A stretch of DNA of 64,000 nucleotides from Novosphingobium sp. 28-62-57. Lineage in GTDB: Bacteria; Pseudomonadota; Alphaproteobacteria; Sphingomonadales; Sphingomonadaceae. The position numbers and the translations under genes were made by a program. The notes beneath the pieces were generated by a model. It was given only the letters and a program-made list of their open reading frames with translations. It ran no database searches and was not told the origin of the DNA. The stretch is taken from assembly GCA_002256985.1 (NCBI GenBank), contig NCGO01000007.1, positions 16,475 through 80,474 of the forward strand, read 5' to 3'. This document shows, piece by piece, positions 16,224-23,475 of this stretch (the stretch's first letter is position 1; each line of letters opens with the position of its first letter).

Positions 16224-18104
16224 ATGCTTACCATCAACGGCATCACCGTGCGCCTCGGCGGACGCGACATCATTTCCCGCGCCTCGGCCGCCATTCCCCC
16301 GCGCGCCCGCGTCGGCCTTGTCGGCCGCAACGGCGCGGGCAAGTCCACGCTGGTCAAAGCCATCATCGGCGAGATCGAGCCGGACGAAGGCGCGATCGAA
16401 ATGCCCCGCCGCACCCGCCTCGGCTACCTCGCGCAGGAAGCGCCCGCAGGCAGCGCCACGCCGTTCGAAACCGTCCTGTCCGCCGATGTCGAACGCACGG
16501 CTCTGCTGGCAGAGGCCGAAACCTGCACCGACCCGGACCGGCTGGGCGATGTCCATGACCGCCTGCTTGCCATCGATGCCTACAGCGCCGATGCCCGCGC
16601 CGCGCGCATCCTGATCGGCCTCGGCTTTGACGAGGACATGCAAGCCGCCCCGCTCGACAGTTTCTCCGGCGGCTGGCGGATGCGCGTGGCGCTGGCCTCG
16701 CTCTTGTTCTCCGCACCCGATGTGCTGCTGCTCGATGAACCTTCGAACCACCTCGATCTGGAAGCGACGCTGTGGCTGGAAAACTTCCTCAAGGCCTATC
16801 CCGGCACGCTGCTGCTGATCAGCCACGAGCGCGATCTGCTCAACAACGTGGCCGACCACATCGTCCACCTCCACGCCGGCAAGCTCACGCTTTATCCCGG
16901 CGGGTACGACAGCTTCGAACGCCAGCGCAACGAGCGCCTTGCCCAGCAAGCCGCCGCCCGCGCGGCGCAGGAAGTGCAGGCCGACCGGCTCAAGGACTAC
17001 ATCGCCCGCAATTCCGCCCGCGCCTCCACCGCCAAGCAGGCCCAATCGCGCGCCAAGATGCTGGCCAAGATGCAGCCGATCGCAGCGGTGGTCGAAGATC
17101 CCTCGCTCAGCTTCGATTTCCCGGACCCCGAAGAACTGCGCCCGCCGCTCATCACGCTCGATCTTGCCAGCGTGGGCTACGCGCCGGGCAAGCCGGTGCT
17201 GCAGCGGCTGAACTTGCGCATCGATCCGGATGACCGCATCGCCCTGCTCGGCCGCAACGGCAACGGCAAGACCACGCTCGCCCGCCTGCTTGCCGCACAG
17301 CTTGCGCCGATGGCGGGAGAAATGACCGCGACCGGCAAGATGCAGGTTGGCTACTTCACCCAGTACCAGGTTGAGGAAATCGCCGAGGGCGGCACCCCGC
17401 TGGAACTGATGACCCGCGCGATGGACGGCAAGAGCCCCGGCGCGATCCGGGCGCAGCTGGGCCGCTTCGGCTTTTCCGGCAACCGCGCCACAAGCCAAGT
17501 CGGCACGCTTTCGGGCGGAGAGCGTGCCCGCCTTGCCCTGGCCCTCGTCACCCGCGATGCGCCGCACCTGCTGGTGCTCGACGAGCCGACCAACCACCTT
17601 GATATCGACGCGCGCGAAGCGCTGGTGCAGGCGCTCAACATGTACAAGGGCGCGGTGATCCTGATCAGTCATGACCGGCACATGGCCGAACTGGTGGCTG
17701 ACCGTCTGGTCCTCGTCGATGGGGGCACGGCCAAGCCGTTTGACGGCAGCATCGAGGACTACATCGACTTCATTCTGGGCCGCAACCAGCCCAAGACCGA
17801 CGCCGCCGGCGCCCCCGTGGTCAAGCAGGACAAGAAGGCCCGCGCCGCCGCGCGCGATGCGTACAAGGCGCTGCAAAAGGCGCAAGGCGAGGCGGAAAAG
17901 CGCGTGGCCAAACTGCAGGCCGAAATCGCCCGATATGACCGCGCGATGTTCGAACCCGCCAGCGCCGCACCCGATCTGGCCAAGCTCAACATGAGCGACC
18001 TGTCGCAGCGCCGGGGCAAGCTGGCCAAGGAGCTTGAGGAAGCGGAAGCTGCGTGGCTGGCAGCGGGTGAAGCGCTGGAAACGCCGGATTCTGATGCCAG
18101 CTGA
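16224..18104 (+). CDS. ABC-F family ATPase
   Basis: A 626-residue soluble protein with two ABC domains and no membrane segment. Walker A motifs are GRNGAGKST (near residue 35) and GRNGNGKTT (near 343). Signature motifs are FSGGWRMR and LSGGERAR; Walker B motifs are LLLDEPSNHLD and LVLDEPTNHLD. A charged interdomain linker and a C-terminal coiled coil follow (YKALQKAQGEAEKRVAKLQAEI). ABC-F proteins bind the ribosome E site and rescue or adjust translation; the C-terminal coiled coil resembles Uup/YheS rather than EttA. The gene converges on the 18-19.4 kb gene, whose repeat-extended 3' end runs 119 bp into this one. Confidence 0.9.
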   Translation: MLTINGITVRLGGRDIISRASAAIPPRARVGLVGRNGAGKSTLVKAIIGEIEPDEGAIEMPRRTRLGYLAQEAPAGSATPFETVLSADVERTALLAEAETCTDPDRLGDVHDRLLAIDAYSADARAARILIGLGFDEDMQAAPLDSFSGGWRMRVALASLLFSAPDVLLLDEPSNHLDLEATLWLENFLKAYPGTLLLISHERDLLNNVADHIVHLHAGKLTLYPGGYDSFERQRNERLAQQAAARAAQEVQADRLKDYIARNSARASTAKQAQSRAKMLAKMQPIAAVVEDPSLSFDFPDPEELRPPLITLDLASVGYAPGKPVLQRLNLRIDPDDRIALLGRNGNGKTTLARLLAAQLAPMAGEMTATGKMQVGYFTQYQVEEIAEGGTPLELMTRAMDGKSPGAIRAQLGRFGFSGNRATSQVGTLSGGERARLALALVTRDAPHLLVLDEPTNHLDIDAREALVQALNMYKGAVILISHDRHMAELVADRLVLVDGGTAKPFDGSIEDYIDFILGRNQPKTDAAGAPVVKQDKKARAAARDAYKALQKAQGEAEKRVAKLQAEIARYDRAMFEPASAAPDLAKLNMSDLSQRRGKLAKELEEAEAAWLAAGEALETPDSDAS

Positions 18105-19437
18105 GCGTTGACGCCAGCAGCGCGGGGGCCGCGGTGCCGCACTTGAGCGTGGCGGCAGGTTTACGGGGTTTACACGGTGCAGAGGGGGTTTTTTCGGTGC
18201 CGTTTTTCCCCGCTTGCTCCCCCGCGAAGGCGGGGGCCTCAGGCGTTTTACCGTGAGCGTGCGTGGTACACTGACTTTCCGTAAAAGGCCCGAGGCCCCC
18301 GCCTGCACGGGGGAGCGGTTGGGTTTTACGGTGAGCTTTGCTTAAAACTCCTGAGGCCCCCGCCTTCGCGGGGGAGCCGGTTTGGTTTAGGGTTGAGTGT
18401 TCCTCCTCATCCACCTCCCCCGGAAACAGCGCTTCGAGCCTTGCGCAGCGGGCGTCGGTTTGCCCGTCCCACGCGGCGGCGGCGGCGGCGCGGGCTTGGG
18501 CGGTCATCGCATCGCGCACTTCGCCCCACAGGTCCCAGAGTTCGTCGTCGGCGTCCTTGCCGGGCTCGGGGTTTTCCTCGTGGAAGCGGCGCAGGGCATG
18601 GCCTTCGCAGTCCTCGATATAGGCCTCGCGCGTGGGATCGGGCAGACAGGCGGCTTGCGCCGTGCCCTCACCCTCGCCCAGCGCGAGGAGCATGTCGTCG
18701 AATTCTTCGGCGAGGCGGTGGATCGCGGGGCTGGCCTTGGCGGCGCGGGCATCGAGCCGCGCGAGGTGGGCGAGCAGCAGCCGCGCATCAAAGCGCTGTC
18801 GCTGCCCCACGGCCTCGCCGCGATACCAGATCGTCTCGGTCGTCCCCATGATCGCCCGCTCGGCCAAGACCTGCTCCGCCGCCGCCCGCGCATGAAGCAA
18901 GGCCGCCTCCCACCCGGCGGCAAAGGCCGGATCGCGGCGGCGGCGCACATAAGCCGTCTGCTGCGAAACCCCCGCCGCCAGCGCCGCCGCGCGCACATTG
19001 CCCGCCCGGCTGAGGTGTTCGAGGAAACGCGCGATGAGGAGGGGCGTGAAAGCATGGCCCCCGGTGAGCGGCGCGGCGGGCACAAAAGCCCCCTCCTCTT
19101 CAGAGGAGGGGGTTTGGGGGTGGTGGCTTTCGGTTTGAAATGTGGCTGCCGGTGAGGATAATGCGTGCAGAGAACCACCACCCCGCGTTGTTTGATGCTC
19201 CGCTTCACTACGTTCCGCGACCGCAACGCCCCTCCTCTGAAGAGGAGGGGGAGTCAAAGCGCTGTCCTTCGCACGGTGCGAACGCACCCACCCCGCCCAA
19301 TCCACCTGCCCACCTGCATCCAGCGGCGGCAGATCATCATTCGGCAGCCCGATATCCCGCCCGGCCGGAATCCACCCGCGTCCGAAAGAGGATGTGGCGA
19401 AGGAAGATGATGCGTGAGGATCGGCGGCATGCGGCAT
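17986..19437 (-). CDS. HTH-containing hypothetical protein with repeat-derived insertions and extended C-terminus
   Basis: Reads as 483 codons from an ATG with AGGAG 8 bases upstream. The core (about residues 127-350) has an HTH-like segment (RAGNVRAAALAAGVSQQTAYVRRRRDP in pieces) and a long helical part, somewhat like small-terminase or phage-type DNA-binding proteins. Residues about 60-115 are encoded by a 163-bp element bounded by CCCCTCCTC palindromes (19089-19251). From about residue 350 on, the protein is encoded by three copies of the core palindrome (18216-18378), and its last about 40 residues are antisense to the ABC-F gene. The original stop seems to have been lost on repeat insertion. 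It may be a decaying gene. Confidence 0.6.
   Translation of the reverse strand: MPHAADPHASSSFATSSFGRGWIPAGRDIGLPNDDLPPLDAGGQVDWAGWVRSHRAKDSALTPPPLQRRGVAVAERSEAEHQTTRGGGSLHALSSPAATFQTESHHPQTPSSEEEGAFVPAAPLTGGHAFTPLLIARFLEHLSRAGNVRAAALAAGVSQQTAYVRRRRDPAFAAGWEAALLHARAAAEQVLAERAIMGTTETIWYRGEAVGQRQRFDARLLLAHLARLDARAAKASPAIHRLAEEFDDMLLALGEGEGTAQAACLPDPTREAYIEDCEGHALRRFHEENPEPGKDADDELWDLWGEVRDAMTAQARAAAAAAWDGQTDARCARLEALFPGEVDEEEHSTLNQTGSPAKAGASGVLSKAHRKTQPLPRAGGGLGPFTESQCTTHAHGKTPEAPAFAGEQAGKNGTEKTPSAPCKPRKPAATLKCGTAAPALLASTLSWHQNPAFPALHPLPATQLPLPQAPWPACPGAATGRSC
18216..18378. repeat. core palindrome cluster, 3 copies, inside a reading frame
   Basis: Copies lie at about 18216-18243 (forward), 18289-18318 and 18350-18378 (inverted). 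All lie within the reading frame on the minus strand and contribute peptides such as [11 protein letters not shown] and [10 protein letters not shown], which recur wherever this repeat is translated. Confidence 0.85.
19089..19251. repeat. 163-bp element bounded by CCCCTCCTC palindromes
   Basis: Palindromes CCCCTCCTCTTCAGAGGAGG (about 19089-19112) and CCCCTCCTCTGAAGAGGAGG (about 19229-19251) flank a unique centre containing CCACCCCGC (19178-19186) and CACTACGTTC (19206-19215). The last two modules recur in the same order near 48666-48732. The element is an in-frame insertion in the minus-strand gene. Confidence 0.7.
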
Positions 19438-19582
19438 GGGAGGCTCCTGTTGGGAACGAAACAGGAACTTTTAGGCGCGGATGGGGGATGTAGGAAAATG
19501 TTTTTTGGATGGTTTGCGCAGAAGCGCGAAGGAGAAGGGAGACGCGGAGGAGATGGGAAAGGCAGACCGGCTTACACCTTTC

Positions 19583-19677
19583 CCGTCATCCCGGGCTTGA
19601 CCCGGGATTTGGCTGCTTGTTCCTTGCGCGGCTTCAAAGAGAAAAGCCAAGCCCCGGATCAGGTCCGGGGCGACGGG
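19583..19677. repeat. CCCGG-type inverted repeat pair in 350-bp gene-free stretch
   Basis: GTCATCCCGGGCTTGACCCG (from about 19583) and CCCCGGATCAGGTCCGGGG (about 19651-19669) form a head-to-head pair of another common palindrome family. Apart from this pair, the gap 19438-19787 holds no gene I can support; its last 70 bases are AT-rich and probably carry the promoter of the foreign gene at 19788. Confidence 0.7.
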
Positions 19678-19787
19678 TGGGGGGGGAACTTGGAGAATTT
19701 GGTGAGGTGTCGCCTTAATTCCGTTGAGCTATACCAACCTAATTCAATCTGCTACCAAAAACTTGTTCTGGAAAAAGGTGCTGTGCG

Positions 19788-20774
19788 ATGAATGAGGAAA
19801 TTTCTTTCACATTTGACGGCAAGATCGCTGCACAAAACAAAATGGATTTTTACGAATCAGCTCGCTTCCAGTATTCAGCATCACGACTTTTAGTAAAGCT
19901 TGATAATTTCCGAAAAAATGGATCTTTTCCTAAGAAAATAACTTACAAAAATACACCTGACATTTTGATATTACCAACAAGACGCGGCAGCTATGGCATT
20001 GATATAATTGCACCTTTGGTTGCCACCGTTGGCCCAATGGTCATTGAGGCACCAATATCTGCTATGTTATCATATGTCATAGACCGAGTATTTAAATCAG
20101 CAGATGATGACACCATAAGAGAGGTCCTTGCCACCCAAAGAGAATTGATTCAAACTTTTGACAGAGCGATTGCAGGCCGCGATAACACAATCGACAGAAC
20201 ACTCGATATGCTTCGGGAACACGTCGAACAAGAGCGAGAACTCAACAGTGAAGTTCGTCGTCTGCAGGATAGAATTATTGCGGATCAAGACCGCAGAATA
20301 CAGCTTGCAGAACACCGCATGGCATTTCGTCAAATCGATCAGGAACAAGAAGCTGAATTAATCACAATGGCTGCACCGTTGCTCAAAGAAATGAATGTGC
20401 CTCTGAGAAGAAGTGCTTCAAAAGTTGATATACAACGGCGGTCAGGCGATCGAACTAGGAACATCCTTGCTGCTGATAAGGCGATGGCCGATGCAGTTGA
20501 AACTGCTGTTTTGGATAGACGGCTCACAACAATCGACATAAATGTAGTTCAATTTAACAAGCAAAGTGGGTGGGGTAAGTTTGAAAATGAAGAATGGGAA
20601 GGTTTACCCACATTTTCTATCCCTGGAGATTGGCTAGATGACATCAAGGAAACAGTCGTAAATTCAATGAAAGAAGACGTAGTCGAAGTTGATTGCTACT
20701 TTGTAAGAAGTGCTGCTGGTGTGCCACAGAGAATAATCATTGTTGATATTAGAGATATTGAAGAAGAGATATAA
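19788..20774 (+). CDS. AT-rich hypothetical protein, probably horizontally acquired
   Basis: A 328-residue protein whose gene is strikingly poorer in G+C (roughly 40 percent by eye) and uses A/T-ending codons unlike every neighbour. An N-terminal domain (MNEEISFTFDGKIAAQNKMD, then a VKLDNF segment) is followed by a hydrophobic stretch around residues 67-95 (IDIIAPLVATVGPMVIEA). Next come a long coiled coil at about 115-195 (LREHVEQERELNSEVRRLQDRI) and a C-terminal beta-rich domain (IDINVVQFNKQSGWGKF, CYFVRSAAGVPQRIIIVDIRD). The layout recalls DUF7946-type proteins, but I cannot confirm it. It stands alone between repeat clusters. Function unknown; a cargo or defence role is only a guess. Confidence 0.75.
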   Translation: MNEEISFTFDGKIAAQNKMDFYESARFQYSASRLLVKLDNFRKNGSFPKKITYKNTPDILILPTRRGSYGIDIIAPLVATVGPMVIEAPISAMLSYVIDRVFKSADDDTIREVLATQRELIQTFDRAIAGRDNTIDRTLDMLREHVEQERELNSEVRRLQDRIIADQDRRIQLAEHRMAFRQIDQEQEAELITMAAPLLKEMNVPLRRSASKVDIQRRSGDRTRNILAADKAMADAVETAVLDRRLTTIDINVVQFNKQSGWGKFENEEWEGLPTFSIPGDWLDDIKETVVNSMKEDVVEVDCYFVRSAAGVPQRIIIVDIRDIEEEI

Positions 20775-20780
20775 ATTTGA

Positions 20781-20894
20781 TTTACGGTGACAGTTTACTT
20801 GAGTTACGGTGAGTTACGGTGACATGAGTTACGGTGACAGAGTTACGGTGACAGGTGACAGAGTTACGGTGAGAGTTACGGTGACAGTTTACTT
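20781..20894. repeat. TTACGGTGA tandem array (7 units)
   Basis: TTACGGTGA occurs at 20782, 20804, 20814, 20829, 20843, 20864 and 20876. The two outermost units are extended to TTACGGTGACAGTTTACTT (20782-20800 and 20876-20894), so the array has matched ends. Spacing is irregular (10-22 bp). It begins 6 bp after the stop of the foreign gene. The extended unit resembles short sequences I recall near IS200-like/RAYT genes, but no transposase is present here. Confidence 0.85.
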
Positions 20895-20958
20895 AACCCC
20901 CAAATACGCCATCGGATAGCAACACCGCCCGCCTCTCCGGCAGGGTCACGCTTCACCG

Positions 20959-21015
20959 TGGGTGCCCCTCCACCATCCTGCGGATGGTCCTCCTCCCTCC
21001 CCGCCTGCGCGGGGA
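20959..21015. repeat. CCACCATCCTGCGGATGG element plus core half-copy
   Basis: GGTGCCCCTCCACCATCCTG followed by CGGATGGTCC is one of three copies of this module (others at 31749 and 33785). It is followed by a CCCCGCCTGCGCGGGG palindrome at 20998-21013. Confidence 0.7.
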
Positions 21016-21045
21016 CAGGCTGGGCAGGAATTGCCGCCCTCTCGC

Positions 21046-21489
21046 CTACTGCACGTAGTCCGGATCGCCGTATTCGGGCGTTGGGGCGAAGGGGGAGGCT
21101 GGCTGGGCAGGCGGTGCTCCGGCCCAGCCTGAGCCAGCTGCGGGGGTGTTGCGCGGTTGGGCGGGCGGGCTGGTGAAGGTGCCGAAGCTGGAGGCGGAGG
21201 CTTCGGCTTTTTCGGTGGCCTTGGCATAGCATTGCAGGCCGATGTTCATGTGGACGTCGCGGGTGTATTCCTCCACTGAATGATCGCCGATCCAGTCCCG
21301 TGCTTCGTACACCATGCAGTTGCAGGTATCGACGGCGACGTGGGCCGGGATGCCCTTTTCCTTGGACATGCCGATGCACTGGCGGCGGACCTGCTCGGTC
21401 TTGCTGGTGGGGCTGGCCTTCCACGCATCATAGGCCACGTTCAGGCCGCCCACGGCGAACATCGGTATGAACATCATCCACAGCTTCAT
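21046..21489 (-). CDS. small secreted/membrane-anchored Cys-containing hypothetical protein
   Basis: A 147-residue protein. It starts with a hydrophobic signal or anchor (MKLWMMFIPMFAVGGLNVAY), has a central Cys-bearing helical region (RRQCIGMSKEKG, VDTCNCMVYEARDW, GLQCYAKATEK), and a Pro/Ala-rich tail. The start is well supported: GGAGGTG lies 6 bases upstream. The four Cys suggest a periplasmic disulfide-bonded or metal-binding domain. It stands alone, and no family is recognised. Confidence 0.7.
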   Translation of the reverse strand: MKLWMMFIPMFAVGGLNVAYDAWKASPTSKTEQVRRQCIGMSKEKGIPAHVAVDTCNCMVYEARDWIGDHSVEEYTRDVHMNIGLQCYAKATEKAEASASSFGTFTSPPAQPRNTPAAGSGWAGAPPAQPASPFAPTPEYGDPDYVQ

Positions 21490-21580
21490 CGGTGCACCTC
21501 CGGTAGGGTGGGCGGTGGGGTGGGTTACCGCGATGAGGTTTAAGGGTGGGTTAGCGGGGGTGGGTGTGCCGTGTTGTGAG

Positions 21581-21662
21581 TCCCCGCGAAGGCGGGGACC
21601 TCAGGCGGTTTACGATAGGTATCTGTAAAACGCCTGAGGCCCCCGCCTTCGCGGGGGAGCGG
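21581..21662. repeat. core palindrome pair
   Basis: Forward copy (21581-21605, with ACCTCAGG flank) and inverted copy (21633-21662, with CCTGAGG and GAGC flanks) are separated by 27 bases. This is the typical composite form of the repeat in this window. Confidence 0.88.
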
Positions 21663-21673
21663 TGCCATCCTTT

Positions 21674-21747
21674 CGTCATTCCCGCGCAGGCGGGAATCCA
21701 GATTTCCAAGGTGGGGCGCTGGATTCCCGCCTGCGCGGGAATGACGA
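21674..21747. repeat. CATTCCCGCGCAGGCGGGAATCC inverted pair
   Basis: A second palindrome family: TCATTCCCGCGCAGGCGGGA (from about 21676) and its mirror copy (about 21719-21747) 18 bp apart. Another pair is at 54550-54650. The stem GC core is the same (CCCGC..GCGGG) but the flanks (CGTCATT, ATCCAG) are distinct. Confidence 0.85.
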
Positions 21748-21770
21748 GAAAGGGGGGGAAGGAGATTGTG

Positions 21771-21830
21771 AGGGGTGTTTTTCGGGCGATTGATACGTCG
21801 CAGCCGTTCGGGTTTGATGAGAGCTTACTC
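21771..21830 (+). pseudogene. truncated duplicate of the BLUF gene 5' end
   Basis: About 52 bases (21775-21826) are nearly identical to the first codons of the BLUF gene at 22206-22257, encoding FRAIDTSQPFGFDESLL versus FRAIYTSQPFGFDDSIL. The homology then stops abruptly. The flavin-contacting Tyr of the BLUF fold is an Asp here, so the fragment cannot be a working photoreceptor. It lies between the 21674-21747 repeat pair and a strong hairpin. Probably a residue of duplication and deletion. Confidence 0.7.
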
Positions 21831-21852
21831 GCCGCCCAATCCTCCCAAATTC

Positions 21853-21886
21853 TGCCGGCAGCCCACCGTTTGGCGGGCTGCCGGCA
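21853..21886. repeat. strong 12-bp hairpin TGCCGGCAGCCC
   Basis: TGCCGGCAGCCC (21853-21864) and its exact reverse complement (21875-21886) enclose a 10-base loop. It sits right after the truncated BLUF fragment. No T-run follows. The rest of the 21490-22202 gap holds repeats and no gene I can support. Confidence 0.6.
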
Positions 21887-22023
21887 AGGATCGCGGCTAG
21901 ACAGGCACCCGTCCGCGACCCGGTTCGTTACGTAACCTTGTACGGGGGTGGGCCTGTGGCTGGCAAGCGCAAGGGGTTCGGGAATGGAGGGATTGGGCGG
22001 TTTCCGCTTGTCTGGCGTTAGGG

Positions 22024-22159
22024 GCCTGAGGCCCCCGCCTTCGCGGGGGGGCGGGAGTTTTTGACGGCCTGAGGCTCCCGCCTTCGCGGGGGCGCGGTTT
22101 TTGGCGGCCTTTGGGTGTTTTGTGACGGCCTGCGGCCCCCGCCTTCGCGGGCGCGCGGG
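22024..22159. repeat. three same-orientation core palindromes upstream of BLUF gene
   Basis: Copies at about 22024-22054, 22067-22098 and 22128-22159 all read GAGG(C/T)CCCCGCCTTCGCGGG or close variants in the same direction, unlike the usual head-to-head pairs. The last ends about 43 bp before the GTG start of the BLUF gene, so these may shape its 5' untranslated region. Confidence 0.85.
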
Positions 22160-22202
22160 AGTGTGGTAGCGTGGGGGCTACACTTGGTGAGAGGTTGGCA
22201 GC

Positions 22203-22613
22203 GTGGATGTTTTTCGGGCGATTTATACGTCGCAGCCGTTCGGGTTTGACGACAGCATCCTGCGCGGCATCCTGTCGATCGCGCGGCAATACAATGCGCG
22301 CGACGGGATTACCGGGGCGCTGATCTGCCGGGCCGATATCTATCTGCAATGGCTGGAAGGCCCTGAGGACAAGGTCCGCGCCACGGTGGCGCGAATTGCG
22401 GCGGATGACCGGCATCTGGAAATGAAGCTGCATGTCTCCGAACCCGCGCAGGCGCGGATGTTTGGCGAATGGGACATGCTCCACGATCCCGCCGCGACAT
22501 GGATCTGGACGCCCGAGGCGATTGCGGGCGGCGCGCTTGATCGGGCGACGCCGGAGGAGGTCGTGGCGTTCTTCGTGCGGTTGCGCGGGGGTGCGGGGGT
22601 TAGCGCGGTTTGA
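22203..22613 (+). CDS. BLUF-domain blue-light sensor
   Basis: A 136-residue stand-alone BLUF protein that binds FAD and senses blue light. Key residues are present: Tyr in AIYTS near residue 8, Asn in QYNARDGITGAL near 31, and Gln in IYLQWLEGP near 50. After the roughly 95-residue domain a short helical tail (ATPEEVVAFFVRLRGG) could mediate output or dimerisation; there is no effector domain. The GTG start at 22203 has an AGAGG about 9 bases upstream. A dead 5' copy lies 430 bp upstream. No partner gene is adjacent, so the output is unknown. Confidence 0.9.
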   Translation: MDVFRAIYTSQPFGFDDSILRGILSIARQYNARDGITGALICRADIYLQWLEGPEDKVRATVARIAADDRHLEMKLHVSEPAQARMFGEWDMLHDPAATWIWTPEAIAGGALDRATPEEVVAFFVRLRGGAGVSAV

Positions 22614-22614
22614 T

Positions 22615-22830
22615 CCTTCGACAAGCTCAGGATGAGCGGATTGTTGTAGGCAATGGGTGCGTCCCCGCGAAAGCGGGGACCTCGGGCGGTTTACGATAGC
22701 GTGCTTTAACACGCCTGAGGCCCCCGCCTGCCCTTCGGGCAGTTTATCCCGAGCTTGTCGAGAGGCGGGGGAGCGGTGCGCTTCTGGGTTCTGTAAAACG
22801 CCTGAGGCCCCCGCCTTCGCGGGGGAGCTT
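22615..22830. repeat. mixed repeat cluster with a nested copy
   Basis: Order: CCTTCGACAAGCTCAGGATG (from 22615), then a forward core palindrome (22661-22686). Next is an inverted core copy (22713-22776) whose loop is replaced by a second repeat (GCCCTTCGGGCAG followed by CCCGAGCTTGTCGAG). Finally comes a normal inverted copy (22801-22830). The nested copy shows that one repeat type can occupy the loop of another. No gene in this 290-bp gap. Confidence 0.85.
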
Positions 22831-22904
22831 GCTTTGTTTGCGTAATTGTCGTTGGATAGATCTTCGCAAAGCGGCGTTGAAGTTCGCTGGCAGAGGGTGA
22901 TTCT

Positions 22905-23414
22905 ATGGCTGGCAAAGCACAAGACGACGCACAGGCAAGCGCACTGACGCCCGGCAAGGGGCTGGTGGTGCTGGCCATCGTGATCGTGGCGGTGGCAGCG
23001 TTCATTGCGGTCAGCGCGGCGCTGGGGCTGGCGGCGGTGTTTGGCGGGTTCCTGTTCGCGTTCTACTTCACCGGGCTGTGCCACGCCGCGCCGGACAAGT
23101 TCTTGCCCGCGAGCGTGGGGGCGTTTGTCGGCATGGGCATCGCCTTTGCGCTTATGGCCCTGCCCGCAAGCTTTGGCACGGCGGGCATGATCGCGGCGCT
23201 GATCGTGGTGCTGGGCGCGGTCTATGCGCTGATCATGGGCTGGGCGCCGATGGCGATCAACCACGCGACGATGCTGTTCCTGACCGTGGGGACGATCCCG
23301 GCGTTGCAGCAGCGCGGGACGCTGGCGGAGATGGCGCTTTCGGCGGGACTGGCGGTGGGGCTGATTGGGGCGGCGTTGGCGGTGGCGCGGGTGCGAGCTT
23401 CGAAGGCTGTTTAG
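22905..23414 (+). CDS. multi-pass membrane protein of unknown function
   Basis: A 169-residue protein with about five hydrophobic segments: LVVLAIVIVAVAAFIAV, AAVFGGFLFAFYFTGL, VGAFVGMGIAFALMAL, MIAALIVVLGAVYALIMG, and a last one at LALSAGL-like positions near the C-terminus. No signal peptide and no catalytic motif. AGAGGG lies before the ATG. It converges with uvrA, separated by a palindrome. No family recognised with confidence. Confidence 0.7.
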   Translation: MAGKAQDDAQASALTPGKGLVVLAIVIVAVAAFIAVSAALGLAAVFGGFLFAFYFTGLCHAAPDKFLPASVGAFVGMGIAFALMALPASFGTAGMIAALIVVLGAVYALIMGWAPMAINHATMLFLTVGTIPALQQRGTLAEMALSAGLAVGLIGAALAVARVRASKAV

Positions 23415-23441
23415 GTTGGTTTGTGTTGCCACCACCCCCAA

Positions 23442-23465
23442 CCCCCTCCTCGGAAGAGGAGGGGG
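23442..23465. terminator. CCCCCTCCTC hairpin between convergent genes
   Basis: CCCCCTCCTC GG AAGAGGAGGGGG forms an uninterrupted stem between the membrane-protein gene and uvrA (convergent). It is a member of the CCCCTCCTC palindrome family also seen at 19089, 19229, 34737 and 34783. It probably serves as a bidirectional terminator here, though only a short T stretch follows. Confidence 0.5.
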
Positions 23466-23475
23466 CTTTGTTCGC

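Noticed and set aside
19583-19677. Attachment sites flanking the AT-rich gene
   Set aside because: The left palindromes and the right TTACGGTGA array are different sequences; no direct duplication brackets the gene and no integrase is present.
20781-20894. TTACGGTGA units as iterons of a replication origin
   Set aside because: No replication initiator, DnaA boxes or AT-rich melting region were recognised next to the array, and it lies in a chromosomal context.
21897-23441. About 510-codon minus-strand frame across the BLUF and membrane-protein genes
   Set aside because: It is made of antisense of two real genes and translated repeats ([17 protein letters not shown] types). No coherent domain.
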